The position numbers and the translations under genes were made by a program. The notes under the pieces were generated by a model, which saw nothing but the letters and a program-made list of their open reading frames with translations, searched no databases and was not told where the DNA came from. From Pseudogymnoascus destructans (lineage: Eukaryota; Ascomycota; Leotiomycetes; Thelebolales; Thelebolaceae), in NCBI RefSeq assembly GCF_001641265.1, contig NW_020167535.1, positions 124,001-188,000 on the forward strand: a stretch of DNA of 64,000 bases, written 5' to 3'. This document shows positions 55,970 through 64,000 of the stretch, piece after piece. Positions within the stretch are counted from its first letter, which is position 1; the number at the start of each line of letters is the position of its first letter.

Positions 55970-56905
55970 CGTGTAATCGTGGGTGGAAGCAAAGTGCGAC
56001 CACTCGAAGCAAGAGGAAGCAATGTGCGACCACTCAAAATTGCGACCATAAGTACCCCCACATAGTAATTTGTATGTAAAAGTACTTAAAAATTCAATTC
56101 TATGAAATTATCACTTTTTCATTCCCACTCCCACGCACTCCCATGCCCACCCTCACTCGCACTCTCATATTCTGACCTAGAATCAGCTTCTGGGTCAGTA
56201 ATTGGGTCTTCTAGCTCCGGAGGAATTGGGAGGTCTGATTGAGTAAGCTGAGCCAAGCTCTTCTTCCGGAGGCGCTCCTGTTTTCGGGCTTCAATTTCCG
56301 CTCGTTTGAGCTGCTTCCGGGCTCGGTTTGTAGCCTGGCTCTGCCTCCGGGCTTCTTTAGCAGCGAGCTTCTGGGCCTCAAGCTCAGCTTTCTGGGCCTA
56401 AAGATCATAGGCTTCAGAAGCCCGGAGCTCACCTCCACGCTGGAGTTGGGCCCGGCCCCCCCGCTTCTTCTTGGAGTTCTTGACCTGCTGCCGAACAGCC
56501 TGTAGGTCGAGCTCCTGGAGCTGGCCGGTGGCCAGAACCCGGGCTGCCCCAGTAAGCCAGTTACTGTAGCTCTGGCGTGAGGGGCTACTAAAGGCCTCTG
56601 GAACCCGCTTCTTCCACCGCTGTAGGCCTTGTAGTAGACGGAATAGGCGTAATAGGCTGTGGCAGGGTAGGTGTTGTAGGCTCTATAGGCTCTATAGGCC
56701 CTGTAGGCATAGGCTCTGAGTACGTACGTAGCTTCTCAATAGCTATATCACAGCTTATAGGCCACATACCAGCTTTCCGGAACACTGATTGTATGGTAGA
56801 CTCCTTAAAGGTAAGCTCCCGCATTCATGGGAGATCCCTCATAAATAGGGGTAGATTGTAGGAAATGTCCACTTCCTGTATAGCACAGAGCACAGCCTGC
56901 CTATG
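55970..56905 (-). pseudogene. Second pogo element (pogo-2), 3' part of transposase and end repeats
   Basis: The minus strand carries MRELTFKESTIQSVFRKAGM followed by WPISCDIAIEKL, the C-terminal part of a pogo transposase, then a charged coiled region (about 56440-56210). The end, 55985-56050, has repeated GCAAAGTGCGACCACTC / GCAATGTGCGACCACTC, the doubled subterminal words usual in this family. It continues at the other side of the 7-kb chromovirus (63905-64000), where SHLTHVL is followed by a TAG and PLDVGIFQPYKHWHRQAV. The chromovirus therefore inserted into the transposase gene. Confidence 0.72.
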
Positions 56906-57380
56906 TGTAACACTGACTTCTAAACGATAGAAGGCACAGAGGTTCTCTTGCGTAAAGGTTTACTTATCAGAGGAGGCAGGGGATCAGACACAAAGGCTTC
57001 AAGTAACACGTTACTAGTATATAACAAATACTGTATTGAGTTGAGCACGAAGCTCCTATCTAAGGAAATACTATCTACTTATATAGTGGCGTCGTGCCTA
57101 GTGGACTCTTGGGAACTCACTCGAGTCCTCGGAGTCCTGGACTCTTAGGACTCTTCTCATCATCCTGCGAGTCCATCACGTGCCTAGTGGACTCCTGGGA
57201 ACTCACTCGAGTCCTCGGAGTCCTGGACTCTTAGGACTCTTCTCATCATCCTGCGAGTCCGTCACGTGATACTTTCGGAACTACTATTCCCCGCTGCCCC
57301 TCCAGGTACCAGGGCCGGTCTCATGCGACCTCCCTCCTTCCTGTCCTGTAGTTGGCCAGCCTTCTTGTTCCGTCGTAACA
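56906..57380 (-). repeat. 3' LTR of the chromovirus (LTR-C)
   Basis: 475 bp, TGTAACACTG...GTCGTAACA on +, with two 86-bp tandem units; its flank CTATG pairs with that of the 5' LTR. Confidence 0.97.
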
Positions 57381-57476
57381 CTCGCTCCCTTCCCCTGGGC
57401 ATTCGTCTCGAATCCTATAAGTACGTCCATGTCCCCGGGACTCTGCTGCTCCTCAGCGAGTCCTTCAACATGCAAC

Positions 57477-58043
57477 ATGCCTACTGACACTGCCCGCAAA
57501 CTCCAGGAACGCAACGATCTTGTCCGTCGAATAAAGAACCACGGATACGAACTACCCGAAATGGATTCTTGCTCGAACTGCGTGAGGCGAAACATTACTT
57601 GCGTGTCGTCTCCAAATGATTCACGGCGGTGCGCCGAGTGCGTTCGTCGCAACTTGAAAGAAAAATGTGACTGTATGGGTCCTGAGCATCCCGACTGGGT
57701 GAAGCTCGAACGGGAGGAGGATCGCCTGGATCGCGAAGAGGAAGAAACCCTTTCGAAGTTACTTCGTCTGCGGAAGCAGAAACGCCTCATCCGAACCCGT
57801 GGTAAAGATATGCTCCGGCGAGGTTTGAAAACCCTCGACGAGCTTGATGCGGCAGAGGAGGCCGAACGTGTGGCTGCTGAGAAGCGTGATGCTGTTGAGG
57901 CCGAGGAACAGGCAGTTAGCGCTGCCTCCTCGTCTGTGACCGGGACCCCCGCTTCCTCCGATCTACTGGCCTACTCCCCTGCATCTTGGGATCAATGGCT
58001 GGCGGATGGCGGCGTCGATATTCCTCCAGCAGTTCTTTGCTGA
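57477..58043 (+). CDS. Antisense ORF of the chromovirus with a Zn2Cys6-like cluster
   Basis: About 188 residues from MPTDTARKLQERND (an upstream in-frame Met at 57429 would add 16). Six cysteines are spaced C-x2-C-x6-C-x9-C-x2-C-x8-C (CSNCVRRNITC ... CAECVRRNLKEKC), which fits the fungal Zn2Cys6 binuclear cluster. A long charged helix rich in Glu, Arg and Ala (EEDRLDREEEETLSKLLRL) follows. It lies on the strand opposite gag-pol, between pol and the 3' LTR, and its last about 128 bases overlap the pol 3' end antisense. It is probably an extra gene carried by this retrotransposon family. Its function is unknown; a DNA-binding role is inferred from the cysteine pattern alone. Confidence 0.65.
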   Translation: MPTDTARKLQERNDLVRRIKNHGYELPEMDSCSNCVRRNITCVSSPNDSRRCAECVRRNLKEKCDCMGPEHPDWVKLEREEDRLDREEEETLSKLLRLRKQKRLIRTRGKDMLRRGLKTLDELDAAEEAERVAAEKRDAVEAEEQAVSAASSSVTGTPASSDLLAYSPASWDQWLADGGVDIPPAVLC

Positions 58044-61000
58044 TGTTCCTTGTTGGTTCCCACGAATTATCCGTAGGTTCGTAATTTTCCCATTTTATCA
58101 AAAACTCTTCTCGACGTCCTACTAACCTTCTGTCTAGGATCGCTTCGACCTCATATTCGATTATCTCATTCTCGGGTTGGAGTTCAGTGTCGGTCGCAAT
58201 TGGGGTATTTCCTCTTGCTGGTTCCAGTAGTGAGACATGAAATACCGGGTGTAGTCTAGACTTCCTGGGTAGCTGCAGTCTGTAATTAACAGAGCTGACT
58301 TTGTTCAATATTTTGAATGGTCCCAATTTCTTGAAGTCCAACTTTGTGCTTGGTCGTTTCGTTTTGATATGTTTCCGGAGTAGGTATACTTTATCCCCCT
58401 CCTTGAAGGCAGGTTCCATACTGCGCTTCTTGTTTGCGTATGCGGCGGATCGTTCATTTAAGAATTGGATGTCCGTCGCAAGTTGTTCGTGGAACGATTT
58501 CAGTTGTTCCACCACGATCAGGGCTTGTTCAGCTCGTGATTCATCCGGTCTTGGTTGCCTATATGCTTCTGGCTGGTAGCCGTAATTGGCAAAGAACGGT
58601 GAGACTTTCGTTGCTTCTGTCATCGCGCTGTTATATGCAAACTGTGCGATGGGTAAGATCTGAACCCAGTTATCCTGTTGATGATTGACATAGCTTCGCA
58701 GGTACTGTTCAAGGGTCTGATTTAATCTTTCTGTTTGGCCGTCTGTCTGGGGATGAAAAGCTGTTGATAGCTTATGATTTGTTCCCAGTAGCGCCATCAA
58801 TGATTTCCAGAATTTCGAAGTAAAGAGCTTGTCTCTATCTGAGATGATTTCTTCTGGCATCCCATGATCGGCTAATATGACTCGAATGAAGGTATATGCG
58901 AGCGCCTCGGCGTCGCTAGCTTCTAGATATGGTATAAACTTCCCATATTTCGTGAGTCTTTCCGTGATGACGAGGATAGAGTCGTATTCTATTCCTGTTA
59001 ACGGGTCCTTGGAGGGTGGAAGCTTGACGATGAAGTCCAAAGCTATTGATTTCCACGCTCCTTTTGGTACTGGTGTCGACTTGAGTTGTCCGTATGGCAG
59101 ATGCCTATTGGATTTTGACTTGCTGCAAATGTCGCACTCTCTTACCACTGTCTCTACCTGCTTCCTCATACCTGGGAAGTAGTAGTGTCGGGTGATTCGT
59201 TCGAAGGTTCGTGTTACTCCCTGATGACCGTGTGCTGGTAACGAGTGTTGTTCTTGCACCAGCGGGCGTCTCATTTGACTTGGGACATACACTAACCCTT
59301 TGTATCGAATCAATCCTTGTTCGTCGATGGTGAAGTCGCCTTCGACTTTGGACAAGACTCGCTTGGCGCATTCGTCTGTTGCGTAAGCTTTCTTGAGTCT
59401 TTCCTCGAGTTCTGTATCTTCGATGACTGAGATCGTCGCTAGTAACTCGTTGTACTGTATTCCTGCATCTGTTTTCTTCAGAATTGCTCTAGGTCTTTCT
59501 TCCTTTGGGCCGGCGTAGTCGGTCCGTCTGCTGAGAGCGTCTGCTCTTGCATTCTCGGAGCCCTTGCGATAGGTTATCGTGAAGTTGTAGGCTGCGAGGG
59601 TTTCTGCCCAGCGGACTTGTCTGCGGTTTAAAACCTTGGTCGTGGTGAAATATATGAGGTTCTTGTGATCCGTCCATACCTGCACAGGGTAGGTGGATCC
59701 CTCAAGATATACTCGCCACTGCTCAAAGGCAACGACAATAGCCAGTAGCTCCTTGTCGTGGATGTCGTAATTGAGTTCCGCGGGTGACAGTTTCCTAGAG
59801 TAGTACGCGATTGGTTTGAACTTACCGTTCTCGTCTGGTTGATTCAGACATGCTCCAATGGCGAAGTCAGAAGAGTCCGTTTCGAGGATGATCTTCTTTG
59901 CAGGGTCAAATGTAGCAAGGATAGGTGCTTCCGTGAACTTCGTCTTAAGTTCCTGGAAAGCAGCCTCTGCCTTGTCCGTCCATTTGAATTCGAGATCCTT
60001 TCTGGTAAGCTCCGTGAGTGGTTGAGCTACCTTGGAATATCCCGAGATGAATCTCCGGTAGAAGTTGGCGAAGCCTAGGAAGGCTTGCACTTCCTTGACC
60101 GTGGTCGGTGTTGGCCATTCCAACACTGCCGTTACTTTTGCTTGGTCCATCTTGATGCCGTGCGTTCCAATAATGTAACCCAAGAATTCGACTTGGTTTT
60201 TATGGAACTCGCACTTCTCTGGTTTGAGGAGTAAGCTGTACTCCTTTAGTTTCTTCAGGACGAGTTTGACATGCTTGACATGCTCCTCCTTGGTTGCTGA
60301 ATACACCAGGACATTGTCTAGGTAGACAATGGTAAAGATGTCTAAGTATTCGTGCAAAGCATCATTCATCAGTCGTTGCATAGATGCGGGTGCGTTTGTT
60401 AGCCCAAAGGGCATGACTTGATACTCGAATAGGCCATAGCGGGTGCGGAATGCTGTTTTCCACTCTTCCCCAGCCTTGATTCGGATCAGGTTGTATGCTC
60501 CTCGCAGATCTAGCTTACTGAAGATCTTTGCTCCTTGAAATCTATCGTGTAGTTCGTTGATTAACGGCAGGGCATACCTGTCCTTGATTGTGATGTTGTT
60601 CAACGCTCGATAGTCCACACATAACCGTAGGGAGCCATCTTTCTTTGGTACGAAAAGCACCGGACTTCCTGCTGGTGATGTGGATGGTCTGATGAATCCT
60701 TTCGCTAGGTTATCATCGATGTACTCCTTAAGTACCTTCAGCTCCTTTTCCGATAGCTGATATATTGGTCCGAACGGTGGACTCTTGTCTTTCTCCAAAG
60801 GTATCTCGTGATCCCATGGTTGGTGCTTAGGAAGCGCCTCGTTCTTAGGGCCTTCCTGGAATAATCGCTCGTATTCCTTGTACTCCACCGGTATACTCGT
60901 CGGTGAGGATGCCTGGGCTAGGTCATCGAGCTCGGAGGTTGCACATAACTCCTTCCGGCCCTGGGAGGGTTTCTCCCGTTGTCGCGTGTCCGTCCGTTGT

Positions 61001-61449
61001 TCACACGCGCACTGGCTCATCACAACTTTCTCGTTCCACCAGTCGATCTGGGGGTTGTGTTTCTTGAGCCATGGCACACCAAGGATGCACGCATGGTTGT
61101 CCATGTGCACGATGTCAAACTGAATCGTTTCCTTGTGCCCGTGTAGCATGACCATTTCCAATGGGACCGTTTCGTGGGTCACCATTCCTTCATTAGTCGA
61201 GATGGGCTCTCCATCTACGACCATTAACGGGTATGGTTCGGTTTTCAATTGCGTCTTGAAACCTTGCGTGTCTGCTACTTTCTTTGTCATAAAGTTGCCC
61301 GTCGCTCCTGAGTCAATCATTGCTCGGAGGTGTCGCTGTTGTATCTTAGCGACCACATATAGTTGCATGCTGCCCGTCGTGGCGCATAGCTGGTCTGTAC
61401 TAGGCCTCTTCGTGTCGCTCGCCGGTGGCCTACCGTCGAGGACTCCTAG
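57916..61449 (-). CDS. pol: Chromovirus pol polyprotein
   Basis: In the -1 frame relative to gag; the frame is open from the slippery site, and the first Met is at 61368 (1150 residues from there). Order: aspartic protease (MIDSGATGNFMT), reverse transcriptase (LRLCVDYRALNNITIKD, GLTNAPASMQRLMND, and VYLDNVLVYS where the second Asp of the usual YxDD is Asn), RNase H (ILETDSSDFAIGACL), HHCC zinc finger (HGHQGVTRTFERITRHYYFP ... CDICSKSKS), integrase core (ALDFIVKLPPSK, ISDRDKLFTSKFW, FHPQTDGQTERLNQTLEQY) and a C-terminal chromodomain (YEVEAILDRRLVGRREEFLI ... NSWEPTRNI). The coding frame is unbroken. Confidence 0.95.
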   Translation of the reverse strand, partial: LGVLDGRPPASDTKRPSTDQLCATTGSMQLYVVAKIQQRHLRAMIDSGATGNFMTKKVADTQGFKTQLKTEPYPLMVVDGEPISTNEGMVTHETVPLEMVMLHGHKETIQFDIVHMDNHACILGVPWLKKHNPQIDWWNEKVVMSQCACEQRTDTRQREKPSQGRKELCATSELDDLAQASSPTSIPVEYKEYERLFQEGPKNEALPKHQPWDHEIPLEKDKSPPFGPIYQLSEKELKVLKEYIDDNLAKGFIRPSTSPAGSPVLFVPKKDGSLRLCVDYRALNNITIKDRYALPLINELHDRFQGAKIFSKLDLRGAYNLIRIKAGEEWKTAFRTRYGLFEYQVMPFGLTNAPASMQRLMNDALHEYLDIFTIVYLDNVLVYSATKEEHVKHVKLVLKKLKEYSLLLKPEKCEFHKNQVEFLGYIIGTHGIKMDQAKVTAVLEWPTPTTVKEVQAFLGFANFYRRFISGYSKVAQPLTELTRKDLEFKWTDKAEAAFQELKTKFTEAPILATFDPAKKIILETDSSDFAIGACLNQPDENGKFKPIAYYSRKLSPAELNYDIHDKELLAIVVAFEQWRVYLEGSTYPVQVWTDHKNLIYFTTTKVLNRRQVRWAETLAAYNFTITYRKGSENARADALSRRTDYAGPKEERPRAILKKTDAGIQYNELLATISVIEDTELEERLKKAYATDECAKRVLSKVEGDFTIDEQGLIRYKGLVYVPSQMRRPLVQEQHSLPAHGHQGVTRTFERITRHYYFPGMRKQVETVVRECDICSKSKSNRHLPYGQLKSTPVPKGAWKSIALDFIVKLPPSKDPLTGIEYDSILVITERLTKYGKFIPYLEASDAEALAYTFIRVILADHGMPEEIISDRDKLFTSKFWKSLMALLGTNHKLSTAFHPQTDGQTERLNQTLEQYLRSYVNHQQDNWVQILPIAQFAYNSAMTEATKVSPFFANYGYQPEAYRQPRPDESRAEQALIVVEQLKSFHEQLATDIQFLNERSAAYANKKRSMEPAFKEGDKVYLLRKHIKTKRPSTKLDFKKLGPFKILNKVSSVNYRLQLPRKSRLHPVFHVSLLEPARGNTPIATDTELQPENEIIEYEVEAILDRRLVGRREEFLIKWENYEPTDNSWEPTRNISKELLEEYRRRHPPAIDPKMQGSRPVDRRKRGSRSQTRRQR

Positions 61450-63383
61450 TTTTTTGACTCGTCCGAGGAAGGATAGTATTCATCCGCTTCCAATGGTGGT
61501 CCTTGGGGAGATCGTTTCCCTCGCTCTTCTGCTTCGTCTAGCAGATGTGGGTATTTCTTGTATACCTGTTCGCTTTTGATAGGCAAGTCTCCTTCAGACT
61601 GGCTTCGCCTGAGGGCGTGAACTTGCTCTGCGTCTCTGAAGTGTATCCTGGGCGAGGATCGGGGAAACAACTGATTCTGGTGTTTCTTTTTCCAGTGGAG
61701 CTTGCAATCATCTTCGCTGCAATACTCCCAGTAGACATACGTGTGCCAGGGATGATCAGTCTCTGTTGCGTCTGTCGTTGATAGTTCCCGCTGTCCTCTC
61801 ACCCATGCACTATCTTCCCTCGGAGGCGTGGAGAACGTGTCTAGTTGCTCCATGGCTCTCCTTTCGATGCGTGGAGTGGGTCTCGCATTTTCCCGTCGGA
61901 GCATATCTCTGGCTTTCTCGTCGTACTTCTTCAGGGCTCTCCTGCGGTCCTGGTAGTAAAGTTCGACGCTTTTCATATACTTCAGTTTAGCCATATGCTC
62001 GACATCCTTCTCCAGTTCTTCCGCTTCTTGGGCTTCCAACTTAGCTACATCTTGGGACGTGCCAAGCAGCCTGCGGGTATTCGTTAGTTGGTCGTAGTAT
62101 CTCCAGAGGTCATCCTTGCAGTCGTCCACCTTGCACTTTAACGGAAGTTCCTGTAACAGGTTCCCGTAGAGGTCTTTAAGCATGGGGATTCTCCTCTGGC
62201 CATTGGGCTTGTCTCGTTCGGCCCTAATCTTCGCGTGGGCGTGTTTTGCCATGCGTCTTACTACGCTCTTGCACCGTGGACTCATTGGTTCCGTAGGTGC
62301 GAGTTCATCGAAGGTCTCCTGTTCCGAGACGGTGAACGATTCCGCCTCCGACCCTTCATCTGAGCTCTCGTCTTCTGGGGTGCTTTCGCCGTTTATTCCC
62401 CAGTCCTGTTTGCTCACAAACGTTGCGTTCAACTGTCCTGTCCAGGTGGCATTGAGTTGTTTGCCGACTTTGCGTCCGCCGTTCCCTTTCTTTGGCTGTC
62501 TGCAGTCTCGGGCCATGTGGCCTGGCTTGTCGCAGTTAAAACAGAGTCGTTCCTTGAATTGTCTGTCTTTCTTAGGGTCACGGGGTCGTCCAGGTTTGAA
62601 CGTGGCATCGAGTTCCATTGGGTCCGACCAACGGTTGTCTCGCGGGTGTTGATCCCGTCGTCTGCCCTCGTTTCCCCGGTAGGGGTAACTTTTCTTGGGC
62701 TTGTCATAGGTCCGACGTTCCTTCTGGAATTCGTATAGTCGATTGTCGATTCGGACCGTATGTTCGATTAGCGCTACCATGTCCGTTGGTTGTTGTTCCA
62801 AACGGGCAAGTTCCATACGTATATGGCTCTTCAGCCCACGTCGGTAGTGGCTGATGAGTGCGCTGGCGTCCCATCCTGTCTGATTGCCGTATCTCTGGAA
62901 TTCTGTGGAGTATGTGAGGGCGCTGCCAGTCTGCTTAAGTGCAAACAGATGGTCTTCTGCGGTCTTAATCTCATCGATGTCTCCGAACATGCGTCGGATT
63001 TCCTTACAGAATCCATTCCAGCTGCCAAACATAGTCTGCGTAGTTGTCATGCTTCCATTGGTACTTTCATATTTGAAATAGTCCTTGAGGAATGGTTCGA
63101 TCCATCGCAGGGCTTCCCCCCTAAGGTAGGATGCAGTCCACAGGGCATAGCTCTCCTGGGTGGGAAACTTCTCGTCATTGAAGTGCTGGTACAGTTCGAC
63201 CTGTAGCAAAAACACCTCAAGTTCCTTTCGGTTGCCGGAGTAAGTGTCGGGCAACTTGACGCGTAGAGTTTCCTTGAGTTCGTTGACGGTGGGTGCATCG
63301 GGCATTTCTTCATTCTCAGGCTTAGACCTCTGAGACGAAGTTGGCGTGGTGGGGGTTTTCCCCTTCGAACTGACGACAGACAT
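61446..63383 (-). CDS. gag: Chromovirus gag
   Basis: 645 residues from MSVVSSKGKTPTTPTSS. A retrotransposon-gag capsid region (LWTASYLRGEALRWIEPFLK; FCKEIRRMFGDIDEIKTAED) is followed by a CCHC zinc knuckle (CFNCDKPGHMARDC) and an acidic Ser/Glu-rich C-terminal half. It ends at a TAG directly after a slippery heptamer (61455-61449). It forms the virus-like particle in which the element's RNA is copied. Confidence 0.95.
   Translation of the reverse strand: MSVVSSKGKTPTTPTSSQRSKPENEEMPDAPTVNELKETLRVKLPDTYSGNRKELEVFLLQVELYQHFNDEKFPTQESYALWTASYLRGEALRWIEPFLKDYFKYESTNGSMTTTQTMFGSWNGFCKEIRRMFGDIDEIKTAEDHLFALKQTGSALTYSTEFQRYGNQTGWDASALISHYRRGLKSHIRMELARLEQQPTDMVALIEHTVRIDNRLYEFQKERRTYDKPKKSYPYRGNEGRRRDQHPRDNRWSDPMELDATFKPGRPRDPKKDRQFKERLCFNCDKPGHMARDCRQPKKGNGGRKVGKQLNATWTGQLNATFVSKQDWGINGESTPEDESSDEGSEAESFTVSEQETFDELAPTEPMSPRCKSVVRRMAKHAHAKIRAERDKPNGQRRIPMLKDLYGNLLQELPLKCKVDDCKDDLWRYYDQLTNTRRLLGTSQDVAKLEAQEAEELEKDVEHMAKLKYMKSVELYYQDRRRALKKYDEKARDMLRRENARPTPRIERRAMEQLDTFSTPPREDSAWVRGQRELSTTDATETDHPWHTYVYWEYCSEDDCKLHWKKKHQNQLFPRSSPRIHFRDAEQVHALRRSQSEGDLPIKSEQVYKKYPHLLDEAEERGKRSPQGPPLEADEYYPSSDESKN
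61449..61455 (-). promoter_or_regulatory. -1 ribosomal frameshift site (A_AAA_AAC) between gag and pol
   Basis: On the minus strand the last gag codons are TCA AAA AAC TAG. The heptamer A AAA AAC is in the correct X_XXY_YYZ phase. A one-base slip leads into CTA GGA GTC, the pol frame, which then runs without stops for 27 codons to the first pol Met and on through pol. Confidence 0.85.
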
Positions 63384-63429
63384 GTTGCTTTGTGTGTAAG
63401 CCGGTACCTCGTAGAAGTGGTGCTCAAAG

Positions 63430-63904
63430 TGTAACGCTGACTTCTAAACGATAGAAGGCACAGAGGTTCTCTTGCGTAAAGGTTTACTTATCAGAGGAGG
63501 CAGGGGATCAGACACAAAGGCTTCAAGTAACACGTTACTAGTATATAACAAATACTGTATTGAGTTGAGCACGAAGCTCCTATCTAAGGAAATACTATCT
63601 ACTTATATAGTGGCGTCGTGCCTAGTGGACTCTTGGGAACTCACTCGAGTCCTCGGAGTCCTGGACTCTTAGGACTCTTCTCATCATCCTGCGAGTCCAT
63701 CACGTGCCTAGTGGACTCCTGGGAACTCACTCGAGTCCTCGGAGTCCTGGACTCTTAGGACTCTTCTCATCATCCTGCGAGTCCGTCACGTGATACTTTC
63801 GGAACTACTATTCCCCGCTGCCCCTCCAGGTACCAGGGCCGGTCTCATGCGACCTCCCTCCTTCCTGTCCTGTAGTTGGCCAGCCTTCTTGTTCCGTCGT
63901 AACA
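63430..63904 (-). repeat. 5' LTR of the chromovirus (LTR-C)
   Basis: 475 bp, two 86-bp units. On the minus strand transcription would start downstream of a CTATATAAG box. Confidence 0.97.
63602..63610 (-). promoter_or_regulatory. TATA box of the 5' LTR
   Basis: Minus-strand CTATATAAG, about 295 bases into the LTR, is the only strong TATA-like word there and is conserved in all five copies. Confidence 0.5.
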
Positions 63905-64000
63905 CTATGCCAATGCTTGTAAGGCTGGAATATTCCCACGTCTAATGGCTATAAAACGTGTGTAAGGTGGCTGGGAAACGTGTATAAGATAATGTGATTC
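63905..64000 (-). pseudogene. pogo-2 transposase, part upstream of the chromovirus insertion
   Basis: Minus strand SHLTHVL, then TAG, then PLDVGIFQPYKHWHRQAV. The TAG stands where relatives have Gln. The gene continues beyond the right edge. Confidence 0.7.

Larger units (their letters stand above)
56906..63904 (-). mobile_element. Full-length chromovirus (Ty3/Gypsy LTR retrotransposon), nearly intact
   Basis: 6999 bp with 475-bp LTRs at both ends, flanked by a perfect 5-bp duplication CTATG (56901-56905, 63905-63909). By eye the LTRs differ at a single position (TGTAACACTG versus TGTAACGCTG), so the insertion is recent. Minus-strand order: 5' LTR, gag, -1 frameshift site, pol with protease, reverse transcriptase, RNase H, integrase and chromodomain, polypurine tract (AGGGGAAGGGAG, about 57395), 3' LTR. 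An antisense ORF lies between pol and the 3' LTR. Solo LTRs of the same family are at 16220, 29687 and 54858. Confidence 0.97.

Overview
The window is eukaryotic and reads as a filamentous ascomycete (Pezizomycotina) chromosome. Host genes carry short introns of about 50 bases with GTAAGT-type donors and CTAAC-type branch points. Typical fungal families are present: a velvet-like protein, a quinate repressor, a LaeA-like methyltransferase and a cytosolic multidomain acetyl-CoA carboxylase. Fungal transposon families (hAT, Fot1/pogo, Tc1, chromoviruses and their solo LTRs) fill much of the rest. I cannot place the class with confidence.

Layout. 1-10 kb: a 5'-truncated pseudokinase/serine-protease fusion gene, a 1.1-kb hAT remnant with a perfect 8-bp target duplication, a long acidic low-complexity protein, and a small velvet-like gene. 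10.7-12.9 kb: nested solo LTRs and a foldback element. 12.9-26.3 kb: a decayed fungal transcription-factor gene (-) divergent from a decayed quinate-repressor gene (qutR/qa-1S type, +). The repressor is split by a solo LTR that itself holds a second solo LTR, and by a 7.6-kb hAT transposon. That hAT carries three genes with introns, one of them encoding a histone H3/CenH3-like protein, and its accessory-gene intron holds a Tc1 element. 26.4-28.9 kb: a YhhN/TMEM86 membrane protein, a broken CE1 esterase and a broken VOC-fold gene. 29-33.5 kb: integrase-type and chromovirus remnants with nested LTRs. 34-44 kb: an aspartic protease, an O-methyltransferase, a decayed LaeA-like methyltransferase, an F-box gene and a seven-helix membrane protein. 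45.7-52.7 kb: acetyl-CoA carboxylase (4 exons, 2292 aa), which looks intact. 53.7-64 kb: a Fot1/pogo element split by a solo LTR, then a second pogo element split by a near-pristine 7.0-kb chromovirus (Ty3/Gypsy) with 475-bp LTRs, a 5-bp target duplication, a -1 frameshift site between gag and pol, and an antisense zinc-cluster ORF.

The element to look at first is the hAT transposon at 17494-25123. It has 22-bp inverted repeats and an 8-bp target duplication whose removal restores the qutR reading frame. It carries an H3-type histone with a long N-terminal extension and a lengthened loop 1, both features of centromeric H3. It also has a repeated paired motif (TATAGTAAT) in nearly every intron and near both ends. 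Statements about family membership rest on reading the translated sequence; no database search was possible.
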